64,000 bases of DNA from Serinus canaria (GCF_022539315.1 NC_066333.1:10941001-11005000); one strand, 5' to 3'; shown: positions 40,695-55,586, numbered from the stretch's first letter. The notes: generated by a model from the letters alone, not told the origin. Numbers and translations are program-made.

Positions 40695-40732
40695 AAAGAA
40701 AAAAAAAAGAAAAAGAAAAAAAAAAAAGAAAA
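40695..40732 (+). repeat. A-rich low-complexity tract
   Basis: A 38-nt purine-only tract, A-runs broken by single G (AAAG and AAAAAG type). Confidence 0.9.
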
Positions 40733-42490
40733 TCAGCCATGAAAAAGCTGCAAGGCTTTTAAGTATGAATAATTTGCTGATGGTCTAGGAAGGGATTACA
40801 GTGCTGAGTACACATCTCTATAAATATTAAAAAAGGTTTTTTAAAGAAAACTGTACTTCAGGTCATGCTTACAACAGCTAAAATAAGTATAGAATTGTGT
40901 TTTATTCTTATCCTCTGTCAACTTTTCAAGAATTTGATATTTCTGAAGAGCCATCATGCCGAGACATTTAAATCAATGTAACCTACTTTAATTTTAATCT
41001 TCAGAAATCAACCAGGTTTGTTTGGTTTCTGCCTTTGTGGTGGAAGGTTGACACAACTCTGGATTGTTTTCCTTGCTCCATTTCAGCTGAGGTGTTGAAC
41101 TCTGAGATCTGCTCCCCCATGGGTTCTGGAGAAGGGCTCCCAGTTTGAGGGTACCATGAAATATTTTGGGTTTCCTCTCTGAAGGCCTGACCCACTGAAG
41201 TTGGTGTTACCATTGTCAGCAGACTTTGATCCTTCAGGCCATACATTGCTCTGTTTACAGTCAGGCTGGAAATACAGCAGCATAGAAGCAACCCCAGGAA
41301 TTTGTCAGGGTTTCCTTGCACAGAGATGGGATCTGTGCCAGCAGGGATGCAAGAGTCCCAAAGTAGGAGAGGACCAGTCAGAATTTCTGTTCAGATGATA
41401 ATGTGTGTCACAAAGCAGAACAAATGTCTGGCTACAGAGCGTGGGCAGGTGTTAACTTCCACCACAAAATATCAATTTACAGCCTGTGTTCTGGGGATAT
41501 TTTTCTCTAATATTGAAATGCTTTGCTTTCATAGCTTAAGGTGCTGAAATTTTACTTCTGGCTCTTTCAAAACTCTGAGTTATGCCTGAAAAATAATGCA
41601 AGACCTAATGTGTGAATAGCTCTTGGTTTGGAGTTTGGCTAAGGCTGTGAATAGTTGGGAGGTATGGAACAGAGGCAGGAGAACTTGTCTTTATTGCTGG
41701 ATGGGGCTATAACTGTGATTTCTGCACACTGAAATATGTTGTCTCTTGCAGCTAGTTTTGAGGTCTGCTAGGAACATAAACAAATCTTAACTACAGCTCT
41801 GAGGCCCAAAGCTGGGGTTGTGATTGCTGTTTCTCAACAATGTGACAAACACTTTTAAAATCATTTACCCATTTTCCTCACCTGTCTCCCTTGGAAATCA
41901 GTTTTCTTTTCAGGCAAAGTTATTGGTAAAAATAGGGTATTTTATCCTACTGCCTCCTACTTTACAGCACCATATGGATCATTAAGGCCTGCAAATGCTT
42001 AAAGCAGGGCTCACAGTCAACATCCACACTCACTGAAGAGACATCACTCCTGGAATATTGTCATCCTGGGGATTAGCTTGTGAAACACAGAACTTCACAA
42101 TGAAAGAACTAATAAAGGGCCAGCAATCAACTGCAAGCCAACACAGATGTGCTCACTTGATAAGAGTAGGTCTGTTTAAAAGACAAATTCTAAGAGTTCA
42201 TTATAGAGAAGAAAAAACCCCCATTAACATGGCAGTATCTGATGCAGTTTCCCATTCCCCTGCAACTCCCAAACTGAACAAATCAACGTGATTGCAAACT
42301 TCATCTTCTCGTGCCTTATAGACTGTGGCACTCTGGGATCCATCCTGCTGGAAGTGGGATTTGCTGGGAAATTTGTGTTTCTAATGCAGCTGTTGGCAAG
42401 AGGTTGCTGTGCAGATTCCCACATCCAGCATCCCTTCTATTTCTTGCCCATTTTCATGTTCATTGCTGGTTTCCCAATGTCTCTGCTGAT
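40733..42490. other. Non-coding stretch, nothing recognised
   Basis: No repeat family, RNA gene or coding exon was recognised. Short open frames on both strands at 41000-41550 and 42060-42530 are unsupported. Confidence 0.5.
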
Positions 42491-42494
42491 GCTG

Positions 42495-42565
42495 TTTCCT
42501 GGGCTTTTCTTGTACAGGCCACACAGCTGAGGTCTAACCAGTGTGGAGTGGTTTTATGTTATTTC
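42495..42565 (-). mobile_element. Possible CR1 ORF2 scrap
   Basis: On the minus strand, ACACTGGTTAGACCTCAG followed by CTGTGT resembles the CR1 ORF2 segment for 'LVRPHLEYCVQFW' (consensus-like ..CACTGGTGAGGCCGCACCTCGAG..TGTGT). It continues as TACAAGAAAAG, where the family has TACAAGAAAGAC ('YKKD'). Several deletions would be needed to join these pieces, and the flanks are not recognisable. It may be chance. Confidence 0.25.
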
Positions 42566-45500
42566 TCCTCTCTTACTCCTTCAGGGTCTCTGAATTGTGC
42601 TGTGTTCTGTCTGAGCTTCAAATAAACCCAGTGCCAGTGTGACCCAGGCAAACACTTCAATTATTTGTACCTACAGCCATCCTCTTTAAGCAGTTAGCCT
42701 CCAGGTACATGTATTAAACTTTGTGATTCTGGGTGTACTTAGTGACTGGAAGCACATGAACAATACTCTAATACCATAATACATAACAATAAACACAATT
42801 TACTAGGGCTTGGATATTGGACTTGTTAATTATGTTGTTTACATGGCATTCAAAAGAACCAAATCTTGGCTAGTTAAGGCAGAGCATGCAGAATAACCTG
42901 TTAATTTGGATTATTTAATAGAAAAAATCAGTCTCTGGGAGAAAGAGAAAATGTAATTACTGTTCTGTTGCTAAAAGCAGACATTGAGGTAAAATCGTGG
43001 CAAGCAGGTCAACATTTTCATTTTTTAAAATATTTTAAAATACAAAATTGTAGCTGTTAGCCCTAGAAATTTCAGTGAGTTATTAACTACTTTGTCAGTG
43101 TGATCTGCAGGGCACTGAATTTAACAGAATTGTTCCATGAATTTTGATGGCACCTCCATTGAGTTCACCCAGTGCAGTCAGCAGGCAACAATTTGCAGGA
43201 TTTCCATTTTTCACAGGATGCTGAGAGCTGTGAGTGCTCAGTGAGCACCTCTCCCCCTCCCAGAGAATATTCCTGGGTAACTCCTCTGAAACAACAGAAA
43301 AAACTTTGGCAGAAGCTTTCTGAGGCTTTTAGCTGAAATTCTAGGAATGAGAGACTTTGAATAAATTACTCACACATACAATTCATGCTCCAAATACATT
43401 TTGTTCATTCCATCTCCAGCCTCTATAATCTCAGTATATAACACACAGTGCCTTCTGGAAGTGGAAAATTGACTTGATAAACAGGTGAAATCTGTTATGA
43501 GCCTTCAGTTCTGTGTCAAACATCTCAATCATAACTCCTGACACTTGATAACCTACAGTTAGGTATTATCAGAATCAGGTACCATTGTATCATAGATCTG
43601 TGTACAGATTATGTTAAATAATTGCTTTGAAATCACATCTAATAATGAGAAACAGCATTCTGGAAAATACTTCTAACCCAGCCCAGGTGACAGGCTTTGC
43701 AGCTACCTGATCAATAATAAGATTTTCCAGCACCTAAAGGAATTCTTTTCCCTGAAAATAGGAAGGCCACATAGGCCTGGTAGACTTGCAGTTAATCCAT
43801 TAAAAAACCCTCATTTCTTCTGTAAACAGGACAGATTATGGTATTTTATCTGTCCAACCCTAGCATTTTTTTGATAAAAAATTCACCAAGCTAAGGGAGA
43901 GCACAGGGGCTCCCCAGTACAGATCAGGATTCTGGGCTGAGGGCTTGGTGACTCTGTGATAGGCATCACTCTTTAAAGCAGCTAAAAGTTTTTGGGGCAA
44001 TTTTTGACTTCCAGATACATTTGAGGAAATGTTGCCTTTTTGGAATGTAGTTTGTGATCAGTTTTCACATTTTCTCCATCTGCATACTCATTTCCTGGCT
44101 ACAAAACTGTGATTTGGGACCATCCCAAGAAGCTTTTTTAAATGAATCCCAATTATGATTCATGTTGTGACCTTCTACCCACACTTTTTCATGCACAATT
44201 TTTATTTGTGTGCTTTGACAGAGTTGGTTGTGCACACACAGAAATTTTTTGATATGGACATGGGGCTTTCTTCTTTTTTTTATTAAACATTTTTTAAATT
44301 GGAAAGTGCTTTTTCACAAGCCAAGTAGATTTTTTATGGGACTTTTCTAGAGTAATTACCATTGTGAGGGGCTTTCATTGTGCAATTAAGGCAAACGTTC
44401 TGCCACGTTTGTTAATTACTGGAACTCTGAAAACACCAAACAAAACAAAACACTCAGTCTTGAAAATAATTGAAGAATCACTTGAGCCAGAGCACCCTGC
44501 ACTGGAAAATGTAAGGTACAAACAAGCAGGCTGAACATCTGCCATCAGTGTGACAACCTTTATTAAAAAAAAGGCAATGAGCAGATGTGATGGTGCTGCT
44601 CACTTCTAAATCCATCCTGCTTCTGAAAAATGGTAGTAAAAATCCATGGGGTTTCTAATTGTGAAATGGTAATAATGAACTGCTTTCTGTGATGAGGTGG
44701 CTCAGCCACATGGGTCTTTCTTTCATGTATTTCCTATTTTCCCCAAAGCTGGTGTCCTAAAACTGAGTTCACCCTCCATCATCCAGCCCCAAACAGGAAT
44801 ATTTAGCACTTCCATTTTTCTCAGCTGAAGCCAAAACGTGAGGAGGTGTTGCCTCTCCCCACTCCAGCAGTTTTTGTGAAGCCATGAAAAGCTTATGGAT
44901 GCCAAATTTCAAGTTCCTAAAGCTGACAGTCATTTCTCACTGCCAGATAGTCTGGTTTTCACAGCACAGTGATTATCAAATTTACAGGAACCATCAAATC
45001 AGCTTTCCTCACAGGATTGCTGGGAAGATTTTCAGTCCTTTTGCCATCTTTTGTCCATGCAGCTCATCCCAGTGTCTGTGCAGCACCTGATGTTGGATGT
45101 GTTCACCATCACACAGTCCTAGTGTGGGGCAGGGGAGCAGTGCTGAATGCAGTGCAGAGGGAACTGAGGTTTAAAAAATCCTGTATTGGATCAAAGCTGC
45201 AATTCTGAGGTCTCAGAGCTGTCACTCCAATCACTGGATCAACCTGAGGCTCCACTGCTGAGATTTTAATCATAAAACCTGTTTTAGTTAATTGAAAGCT
45301 GGGTTTCTCTTCTCTCTCAGAAGAGACAGTGGAAGGGTATTTCCTTGTGAGCAGGAATCCCTCACAAGCTTTTCTCTCTGCTGTTCTGCTTCTCTCCTTG
45401 CTCCTCATTAACTGCATTAGGCATCCTAATCCCATTATGGAAATGAGTTGTGATCTAGGAGACATCCTCCCCAAACACCATCTTCTCTGGAGAGAGGGAA

Positions 45501-48500
45501 AGATCTCATCTTAAACCCAGTTCAGCCAGCCAGAACAGGAATGTGGCCAATCAGTGACCAAAGCCTTATCATAATTAGGGAATTAGAACTGAAACCACAG
45601 TGTTTGGAAAATCCATTTTCAGGCTTTAGGAATAATTCTTCCCTGATGATTCCCACTTTTCAAGGCTTGTTTGGCTGATAACAATGAGAAAATTCACTCT
45701 TGTGCTGCATAATGGAGTGCCAAGGCACACAGCACACGCAAAAAAATTTGTCTCAATGCTGAAATCATCTGTCAAATGCCATAACATCTGTCTTACACAG
45801 CTGAACAAATTTGCCAATCTTCTAGCAGAATATGATAATGGTGATTAATGCATTGACAAGGTGACACGAGCTCCCCCAGCAAGCAATATTTCAGAGAGGG
45901 GTTTTCTTTCTAAAACAAAGTAAGAGATCACAATCAAGCCTGTGGAAAAGCTGCACAGAGATGGAGGGAGATTGTGGATGACCCTCTGTCACACATCCTT
46001 CACCAGGCAGGGGTTGGTGCTGGGGCAGCCAGCCAGCCTGGGAAGCTGTGTGTGCTCCTGGGTCTGCTGTGCACACACACTGCCCCAATGAGGGATTTAT
46101 TGTAGGCAAGATTACCTTGTGGAACTTCAAATCAGGATTTTTATATTCCTCCTGGGCTGAAATAAAGAGTGTCCAGCTAAAAGCCTGGCTTATTAGAAAG
46201 TGCTGATGTTCTGGTTTTCAAACAAAATAAAACAGAGTGCTTCAAACTTACTCAATTTCTTCCTGAAACAAAAAAAATTCCCATTGTGGTTTTCCCACTA
46301 CAAGCTGTGTGGCAATCCTGTCATGCACATTTTGGCTTTTCCAGGCACCAGTCCCTGGTTTGGAGCAGGGGGAGCATTGTCCCACTGCAGAGGAGAGTGG
46401 CCCTCAGTGACAGGTGAATTTGGACAAGTAAGAAAAGAGAAAGTGACTTGCTGCCAATGCAGGAGGGTTAAAACCTCCTCATGGCCTGAGCTACTTCCTT
46501 CCATAGGTTATTCTGGGGTCCTGCTTGGAATTTGTGCTGCAAAGTAAATAATTCTTTAATCATTGAAGATTTTTTTCTCTCTGAAAACACCTCCTCAGGG
46601 TAAGGTATAGGCTTTAATATGGGAATAAACTGGAAAGGGATTTCAAAATATGCTCAGAGGATTGATTCTCCAGCTGCTTTACATTGGGGTTACTGAGTGG
46701 ATGAATTTGATTCCAACCAAGAAATTGGGATCTGTTTGTGGCAAAGATATAAACTTCTCAAATTTATTTACCATTTCATTAGCATAAAATCTTTACTAAA
46801 AAGGGTAAATCAGAGCAACAGTTTTATCACAAATGACACTACCTAGACATTTTATTGGAGCTGTTTGATTTATTAAGTTTTTCTGCCAATCCATAATTTT
46901 TGTATATGGGAACTACTCATTTGCACATCATTGAAATAAGTAACTGTTAGATAAGAGACAACTTGAGACCCACTTGCATTTGCATTTAGCAAGTCAAGCT
47001 GATGTTTTTCACATCATTTATTAAATGAGTTTCAGAAAGATACACACATTTAATATCCCAGGAAAATACTTGTGATTCATCTTGTCTGTCTGTTCTCACA
47101 GGTTCCATAGAAAAAATCCTACATGTTGCATTTATAAAAATCTAGCAGTAAGGATTGGGAGGAGAGCTGTGTAAAATATTTGTATTGTGCCTTCTCTGTG
47201 GGCTAAATGATGTAAAATATCCTTCCTTGAGGTTTTAGTACATGCTTGAAAAGAATTGCAAAATAATAATCAAAAGCCTTGTTAAAGGAAATGCATGGTA
47301 AAGCAGAATTTGGTGGTTTTGGCTTAAATAAGTTGAAGATATAAAGATGATTTCAGTTGCTGTCCTTGTGGAGCCACTGCCTCTCCCTCTGCTCTCAGCA
47401 CCAGCCAGAGCCACACACAGTTCCATGGAATTATGGAGACACTTGAAAAGCTCTAAATTGGCAGGTTCAGAGAGCAGTTCTTACACTCTATTTATAATAT
47501 CACAGATATTTCTAGAATAAGCAGCATAGAAATGTTATTAATAGTAGTAGGAAAGAAACAGTTTCCCCAGAATAGATGCTGGGTGTCGAAGTGTTTTAGC
47601 AAAACCAAGGATTTGGATAAATGTGGAATGTGAGGGGAAAATCCTGACACTTCAGGTGCTAATGGGCTCTGTGGCACCAATTCAGCACCACAAGTGTGCA
47701 AAGGAGGGAAGGGCAGGAAAGCTGATAAAGCTGTTTTGGAAAATATGATCTCAAAATAACCTCCCAATGAAAAATGGAGGTTTTTCATTGGTGGTGATTT
47801 GGAAAGACTTGCTTCTGGTTTGGCACTAGGCTTCTAGACAGTAAAACAAAGTAGTTGGTGACATCTGTGTGTTCTTTGAAAGAAATGAATTGGTAACAAG
47901 GCATTTCATTCTTGCTTTGTTGTGACCCAGATCCTCAGAGAATTTTAAAAGATAGAAAAACACTTAATGGTAAAGCTGGTAAACTGAGCAATCCAATGGT
48001 AGAAGCTACTTCCAAAGTTTTATCCTTTTTAACTTCAACAGTTCAACCACATCCCTCACAAGCCTTTCATGAGATGGATTTCATCTCTGAACACCATTTC
48101 ATGCTTCATTTTACTACACTGATGGGGATTTTTGGGTACTCATTACTCACTTTTTTTCTTTCTTTTTTTTTGTTAAGAAATGGAAATAATAGATCCAGAG
48201 GATGCTTCTCTCTCTTCCTCACTTGAGACACATTTCTAGGTCAAATCAAATATTTCAGCAGTGTACAACAGCTGGTTTGTGCTTTGGCTTGTGGACATTG
48301 TTCTTGCCTGGTTTTGAGAAACACTGAATTTTGGGCAAGGCTTCAGGCTGGGTTCTCACAGTCCCTCATGTCCCAGCTGGCCTTCAGGAGCCCCAGCACA
48401 GTTAGACAGAAAGCAGGAAAATCATTTATAGGTGTGGAACTCAGGCTTCCCCTGGATGGATTCAGAATGGCTCAGGGATGTCCCCTGCTCTAAGCCAAGG

Positions 48501-51500
48501 TGGATTTCTGGACAAGGGTGAAAGTTCTGCAATTTGGGCTGGTACAGCTCCTTCCTAAGGGGTGCCCAACCCCACCAAAACACACAGAACTGCTGCATAA
48601 ATTGTTACTTTGAGAGAGCTTGTGTAGTTCAGACTAGAGCACAATTTGATCATCCTTCCTGTGAGTGCAAAGCAGAGGTGATCAAGTGGTAATTAAGTTG
48701 TTAGTGATTTCTTAATCAAGTTGTCTCTGTTAAAAATAGGGTCAGAGCCTGGTAGGGGATAGCTTTTCCCTCTGGACAGGAGGAGTATCCTCAGCCTGCT
48801 GACCTCGAGGCACCTTTCCATTCAGCCTTCCTGGAAAATTATTTCCAGTTTTTATCTATTTTTCTAGTCCTTTCCAAGAACATCCTGACCTTCTAAAAGC
48901 CTTTTCACCTATGAACCACTCTCTGAAGCTTACATCTCTACAAGTCAGCATATATCTGCCAAAATTGTTTGAATCAGAAGCAGCCTGGTCTGTACATAGA
49001 ATTACCCCAAGTTCAAAAAAATCCAGAAAATGAAATATGTGCACTGAGGCAGTAAGGAATGTATCCTCAGTGCAGATCACTTTTTTTAATGTGAATATCT
49101 TTGAGTCACTTGTTAATTCTTCTGGTTAACTGGAAGTGACTTTTGTGAACTTTCTCCTTCCACAAGAGTACTTACTGCATAGGAACTACAGTCCCTGAAA
49201 ATTTTGTACCCAGGGTTTAACAAATTCCCTGTGCAGAAGGTGAGGAAGAATTTGTTTTCTCTGCTAACAGCTGTAGTGTTGGACTCCAGGGTTTATGAGC
49301 AACGTGGAGGTGGAAAGCAGGGATGTACCACAGGAGAAAAGGTGTTTTCTCCTTTTGCCTCTTCTCATAGAACCCAGAGGCAGGAGAAAATAACCCTGAA
49401 GGAAACAGCTTCCCTCCACAGCCACTGTGACTGGGGCTGCTGGAGCATGTAATTACATGGGGGAAAAGAGCATGCAGTGAAAGGTTGTCAAAGCCTCAGG
49501 ACTCCTAATTCTCTGTCTGTTGTTGGGAAGTAAAGCCCTCTGTGGCAGAACATGTTTGGGTAATTGGAAAAGGAACACCTACTGCTTTCATTAGGCTGAC
49601 TGTACCTATGTAAAATAAATGCATATTGGCAGTATTTTCATCATGCTCACAAAGTTCTGAACTCCAGAGAAAGGAAAAACAAAGGCTACATGGTATAATG
49701 TGTACAATGTACTTAAAACTATGGATATAATAATGGTGCAACTGAGAATGAAAGGGTGTGACATTCAGAGGGTAAAGCTGGGCAATGCTGTTTTGGAGTT
49801 CCAGAGAGGATAAGTGGTGGGAGGGAGAAGGGAAGAAAACCAGCAGTGGAGTAATGTCAGTACATTCTGGTCTCTTTGTTCTCTCTAGCTGGAGAGAAAA
49901 CTGTCTGCCATTGTGCTAGACAAACAGGAAAGTTTTGTAAAAGCAAGAGCAGAGGGAGAATTTGTATATGAATTCCTTTTTCACCAAGTTCCCTGACCTT
50001 CAAGCCAACAGAGAAATTATTAAATAATTCTATTTTATGTATTTCAGATCCATAATGCAAAATCCATAATCCAAAATATACAGCACACCCGTGACACCAA
50101 AGGTAAAATTGAAATGTTTCTTTCTGACCTGAGAAAGGAGATAGAACATATAGAACCCAGTGAAAAAACAGAGCTTCCTATTCTCTCCTTCTTCAGTGAT
50201 GCAGTTTGACACCACTGCTTGGTCTTGATGCATTCAGAGAGGGAGGAAAAGAGTCATAGTTTAGATATGCCAGACATTTTCTTAAAAATAAAACTGTAAA
50301 AACTTGGCAAGCCTGCATACTATGCAGGAGTATAAATGGACACAAAACATGTTTTACACACTCCTACCAATTACCTTTTATAAATACTGGATCAATATTT
50401 TCTCAGATACTCAATCAGCCTTTCCAAGTCTCTAAAAGGGGTCATAAAATGTTATTCAGCAGAGTCAGCAGCAGGTCTGCTCCTGCAGGGCAGAGGAGTG
50501 TGGACAGGCTGTAATTACTGGCTTCAAGTGTTCTCAGTAGTCAGGGACCTATTAGCCATCATTAATTGGTGGCAACAGTTCAGGCAGTTGAACAAAGACA
50601 GATGAGCTCAGAGGACATTGCAGGGGCCAAAAGTTGAAGAATCACAGCATCAGTCAGAGCACTGGTCTACCTGGTCCAATTGCAAAAATAGCCCAAATTC
50701 TCCCAAAGATACCACCAGATGTTTGAGTCAAATCAGCCTTTTCTAAAGGAAAGGTGACAAGAAACTGCACGGTCCTTGTTTGTTGAGGTCTCAGTTTGTG
50801 TGTTCCCAGCTGGCCCCAGACCAGGGAGGCTCTTCACTGAGAAGTGGAGTCTCCTGTTCAGTGTCACGGAGTCACACTCAAACAGGACAGACTCAGACAA
50901 GTCCCTTGATCCCAAAATTGTCACCATTTAACCCCTGACTTCTGAGGACAAGAGGACAGGCACTGAACTTTCAGTGTCGGAAAAGTGAAGGACCCTTCAA
51001 GCCTCTGCCTTGCAGTGTTACAAGGTCATTACCACAGTTAGCTGCTATCCACTGCACATCTTTTACACCTTCTCTTCCTCACTGTCTGTACCAGCCTCTT
51101 CCTAAACAGACAGGATACTCTGTTCTTCCTTTTGACTGACTCCAACTGACAGTGGCAATTCTCAATGCAGAATTAATATTAATTGTAAATTTACAGGTGA
51201 TCCATTACACAGAAATATAAATGATCAAAGATTCACCTGCTTAGGTCATGTTTCTTTGTTTTACAGCTTCTTAATTACATTATTTATTGGCATTTGATTG
51301 TAGTTTTTAACAGGCTTTACAGTCATTGGCAAGATTTTCCAAAGGCAAGGGCTGTAGTCCATGCATGATGAACAGAAGCTCCCATTAATGACAGTGAGAG
51401 CTCTGGATCAATAGCAAAGCAGCCCCAGGGTCCCAGCTCTGCTGGAATAATCACAGTGTCTGCTCCCAGGGGCTTGCAGGGCTGAAGGAGATGAACTGCT

Positions 51501-54500
51501 CTAAGTAGACAGCATTAATACAGTCAGAGCCTGTATCACACTGGTCAACATGTGACCTTGGGTCTCACAGTGACAGGAGAAACTCTGCCAGTACAAATGT
51601 TAGCCAAGATTTTAACAGTGAACTTGAAAGGCATCAGGGTGCTTGGAATTTCTAAACTATGTAGCTTCCTAAACTCTTTCACATCACCCCTTCGATCTGC
51701 CTTTCATGTCAGCCTGTGATTCAGAAACTCTTCCTCATGCCCTCTTTTCTTGCATCAGATATTTTTTGAAGTATTCTGACTTCCAAGAATTCTTTTTTCC
51801 CCCTCTTTTTTTTCTTTCTTGGTAAGAAAGGATTTTCTTCTTCTAAAACATCATTTCTTGCTTTGGCTTTTATGTCTCAGAGTGGGCATGAACTCAAGAG
51901 AGCTTTGCCATTTGCTGCAGTCAGGAGAAGAATTGAGGTACTTGAATGATCTCTTTGGAGGAAGGAGTGTATTAATCTAGATCTTACAGAGCTCTTTATA
52001 TATTTATGAGGCTTTAAAATGGATTATTAATAAAGTCTATTCAGATCTTCATGTTGTCATCATACTCTCCCTTTTTTTTTACCAACAATGCCAGCTTGGA
52101 GAGATTTTTAGCAGAATTTCCCGTAAGTGTCTTGGTTCCTTGCATGCCTGGCATGTGATCCCTGTGGAAGTGAATGAAGTTTCTATAATGCCCTTTTCTA
52201 AGCGTTCCTCATAACTTCCATCTACTCTGATTCCACCTAGAGATCTCAACCATGCTGTCACTGCTGTTACTAAACCCATCACTCTTTGTGCCAAGACCAA
52301 CTTGTCATTACATAAAAGTACCTGAGGGACTGGGTGGTTTCAGTCTGAAGGAGAACCAATAAACCTTCCTAAAACTGTGATCAGTGCTGATTTCAGTAAT
52401 CAAATTAATAGTATGCCATAGTTTATTAAGCTAAGCATCATAACTATTCCAGATCTTTGAACAGTTTTAAAGCAGTTATTGGTGTACTGTGTTTATTCAC
52501 ACATGTATTTTTCAGGAGACTCAAATGAGTGCTGGCTGCTGTATTTTATCACCAAAAACCTCACTGTTAATAATTCCTGAGTCTGCTTAAGAAACATCCA
52601 GTGCACCTGTGCACCTGTTTCATTTCTGATACTCTCCCTAGCACCTGCAACAAACCTTTCCCTGGGACACAGGGAAACAAGGAAATACACCACAAGGAAA
52701 GGAATTTTCCACTTTTATGTAGAGTGACAAAAAATTGTGGAGTCTTTCATCACTGGGAAAAAGTAAAGCCATGTCCTCGCCCTCATTAACACTGGGAAAG
52801 CTAGAGGTGATTAAATTGGCAGAATAAACCAGACTGTGAATGTTGTCATGGTCTTTGTCTACAGCACAACCTGGGGGGAGCAAGGTCACTTGGTCAGACT
52901 TGTTCAGGCACTGAAGGCTTAGCCCAAAAAAACTGATGGTCCTTTCCTGATTAACCCATAGGTCATTGCTCAGGTAAAGCTGTTTAAATTGTCTTTCTTG
53001 GCCATTTGCTACAAGCAGAGGCCATGATTTGTCTCAGCCTCATGTCCTGTTGAGGACAGAAAAATGTATCACAAACACCTGTGAATTTCTGAAACTCTCA
53101 TCTGATTTTTATCTGACCTTTTCCTGAAACATTATCACACAAATATATTTCTCCAGTCAAGCCTTGGTTTTAAATGGATAAAAGGACCAGAAAGAAAATA
53201 GGATGTTTCATTTTGGTGCTTGTTTGGGATTTTATATATATAAACCTCCAGTAAATAAACCTCTGAATGAAAAATTGATGCAGGTTTTATTTTTTTTACC
53301 TTTCTCCCCTTATCAGAAATGCACTGAGCCTTATCTCACTGAATATATTCCCTGATCTTGGCTATTCATTAAAAGTAATAGAACAGCTAAATGACTTTGG
53401 GACGCAGTAACTCCAACATATTTTGTTTAGTTTCTTCAATAAATCATATTGACAGAGGTTCCTTTATTTTGCTATTGTGTCACTGTAAAAGAATGAACTA
53501 TATTTTGAAAATTTCCATCCCTGTTGCTTAAGCTCTGCTCTACTAAGTTTAATACCCTGACAATTCCAGCCATAATTTACTCCCTGGAACAGGTCATTAA
53601 GTACACATTGCTGCTTTAGACTCCTTCTTTGATCCATTGCCTTTTATAAAATATAGAAACAGTCTAAATAGTCTCCATAGAAAGAATTTTCTTTTAGGTT
53701 GGTATTTAACTATGAATCATGATACATAATTCACTCACCCATCCAGAAACATTTCTTGCACCACACAGACACGTTGCTTTCCTTCTCCAAAAGCCATATG
53801 GCACTTCATCATTTGCCACAGTGGATTGATTCAGAAATAATCAGGTTAATCATATTACCATAGCTAAGTGAGCAGATATGCTGGGAAAGCAGGGACTGTC
53901 TTCTGTGGTACCTGGATAATACAACTGCTCCATGGCAGCTCTCCAGGGATTGTCAGAGGCACTTCCAGAGCTGCTGGGATTTGCTGTGTGAAACTACCAG
54001 GGCAGCTGGGCTGGGGATGCATCACAGAGCTGTAAGCTGCTCCCTTGGGCAGAGCATAGGAGCTGAGAACACCCCAGGGAATGGTCACAGCTCATCTCCA
54101 GGGAGGAAATGTCATCCTTTTCCTCCAGAGATCTGTATTCCATCGCCATGAAGTAAGAACATTTATTAATTAAATAATCATGTTGCAATTATGGGATTAC
54201 TCCTGTCACTTCCTGAAACCTTCACCTTCAGAGCATCCCTTTGGGGTCTCTTAAATTACCTGGAGTGTTTGCAGGACCCTGCACAGAGAAAGCATCTATT
54301 TCTGCAGTGTTAATGGATCAAATTACATTATCCTTATTCTATTGATAATATCTCTGTCTAGAACAGGCCAGTTTCAAATAACAGCACTAAACTGTCTGAA
54401 GGGATAAAGAGTTTTTGAGTTGAGAAAGATTTTACAGAAAGACTAGTGCTGTCTATAAATACAGATATGGTAACTGCACAGGGAATTTCATCCTCCTAAT

Positions 54501-55586
54501 GTAAAGAAAAATTTTGTCATCTATCATCTAAATAATCTATCAATCTTCACCCTACACTTCTAGTTTATCCACTTTTAATGTTTGGGGTCTTTTCAAAGAT
54601 ATTAATCATTTAAACCTATTTATAAAGGTAATATATTTACATGTCTAGACATCTGAATATTCAAGCCCCATTTCTCATTCCATGCAGCAAAAATTGATTA
54701 GCCATACCTAGAGAAAATTTGTCAGAGAGTAACTGCCAATATTAACATCTGCCAGCCAATCTTCTTTATAATCAGCAGTAAAAAGAAGTGATTTTGCCTC
54801 TTGGGAGAGCTTTCATAGTTTCCTTTCTCAATTCACAGTTTGTAACTCTCAGGGGTGTGAATATAAATAATATTTCAATTCTCCATAGCTTCATCTATCA
54901 AACGTTTAAAGTGATGACAGGACCTGAGTAACAAAACACTGGGACAGTGACATCCCCAGGCTGCTCTATTAAGGGGAAAAAAACAGAGTCAGCTTAAAAG
55001 ATCTGTGGTCTGAAATGAACTCTGGCAGTAGGACTGACCCAAGGTGTGCAGGGTGATAATAAAGGAAAGATCAGTGCAAATCAGAAACAGCTCTCGTGTC
55101 TCAGTGAAAACAATGTCAGATCTCAGCAGTGTCTGCAGCTCAGGGTCTGCACACTTCAAACAGCCAACAAACAAACACAGTGTTACAGCTGAGATATCAA
55201 AACCACAGGGACCTGCTGGATGCCAGTTCCTATTAATTTTAATGGGCATCTAGCAGCCAGGTTCCTTGGGATGGTTTTAGACTCAGCACAAAGCATTAAT
55301 AAATGCTTGGATTCCCCCTGTCCTTATTCACGTCACTGGGGACTCCTGATGTGGAAACTAAACCCAGAATCTGGTCAAAGGGAGGGTACAGGGAGTGCCC
55401 AGGAGAGTTCTGGGGATGCCTTCCTGTGCCATGAGCAACTTGGGTACTTGAATCATGGCATCATTCCTTTCCCTGTGCTGGAAATGGAAATTGAGTAGAA
55501 GCTGATCTCTTTTTCTGGAGAATTTCCTGAGCTTGGCAAGGGGGAACCTTTCCCACAGCAACACACGGAAGCACCTCCAGCCAGAT
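42566..55586. other. Non-coding stretch, no gene recognised
   Basis: No exon-like open frame with a recognisable domain was found in these 13 kb. About 46730-47040 is AT-rich with two octamer-type motifs (ATTTGCAC at 46919-46926, ATTTGCAT at 46978-46985) and could be a regulatory element. A 31-nt pyrimidine tract lies at 51790-51820. The rest holds only scattered short A/T runs. Confidence 0.5.
46978..46985 (+). promoter_or_regulatory. Octamer motif ATTTGCAT (POU-type)
   Basis: An exact ATTTGCAT octamer, with a one-mismatch copy (ATTTGCAC) 59 bp upstream at 46919-46926. The motif is short, so chance is likely; binding is not shown. Confidence 0.2.

Noticed and set aside
50641..50700. AATCACAGCATCAGTCAGAG, like the reverse complement of a CR1 tail
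   Set aside because: The GGTTGGAA-type continuation is missing, so chance is likely.
51790..51831. Pyrimidine tract followed by GGTAAGAAAGG, resembling splice signals
   Set aside because: There is no open exon between acceptor-like and donor-like parts; probably a simple low-complexity tract.
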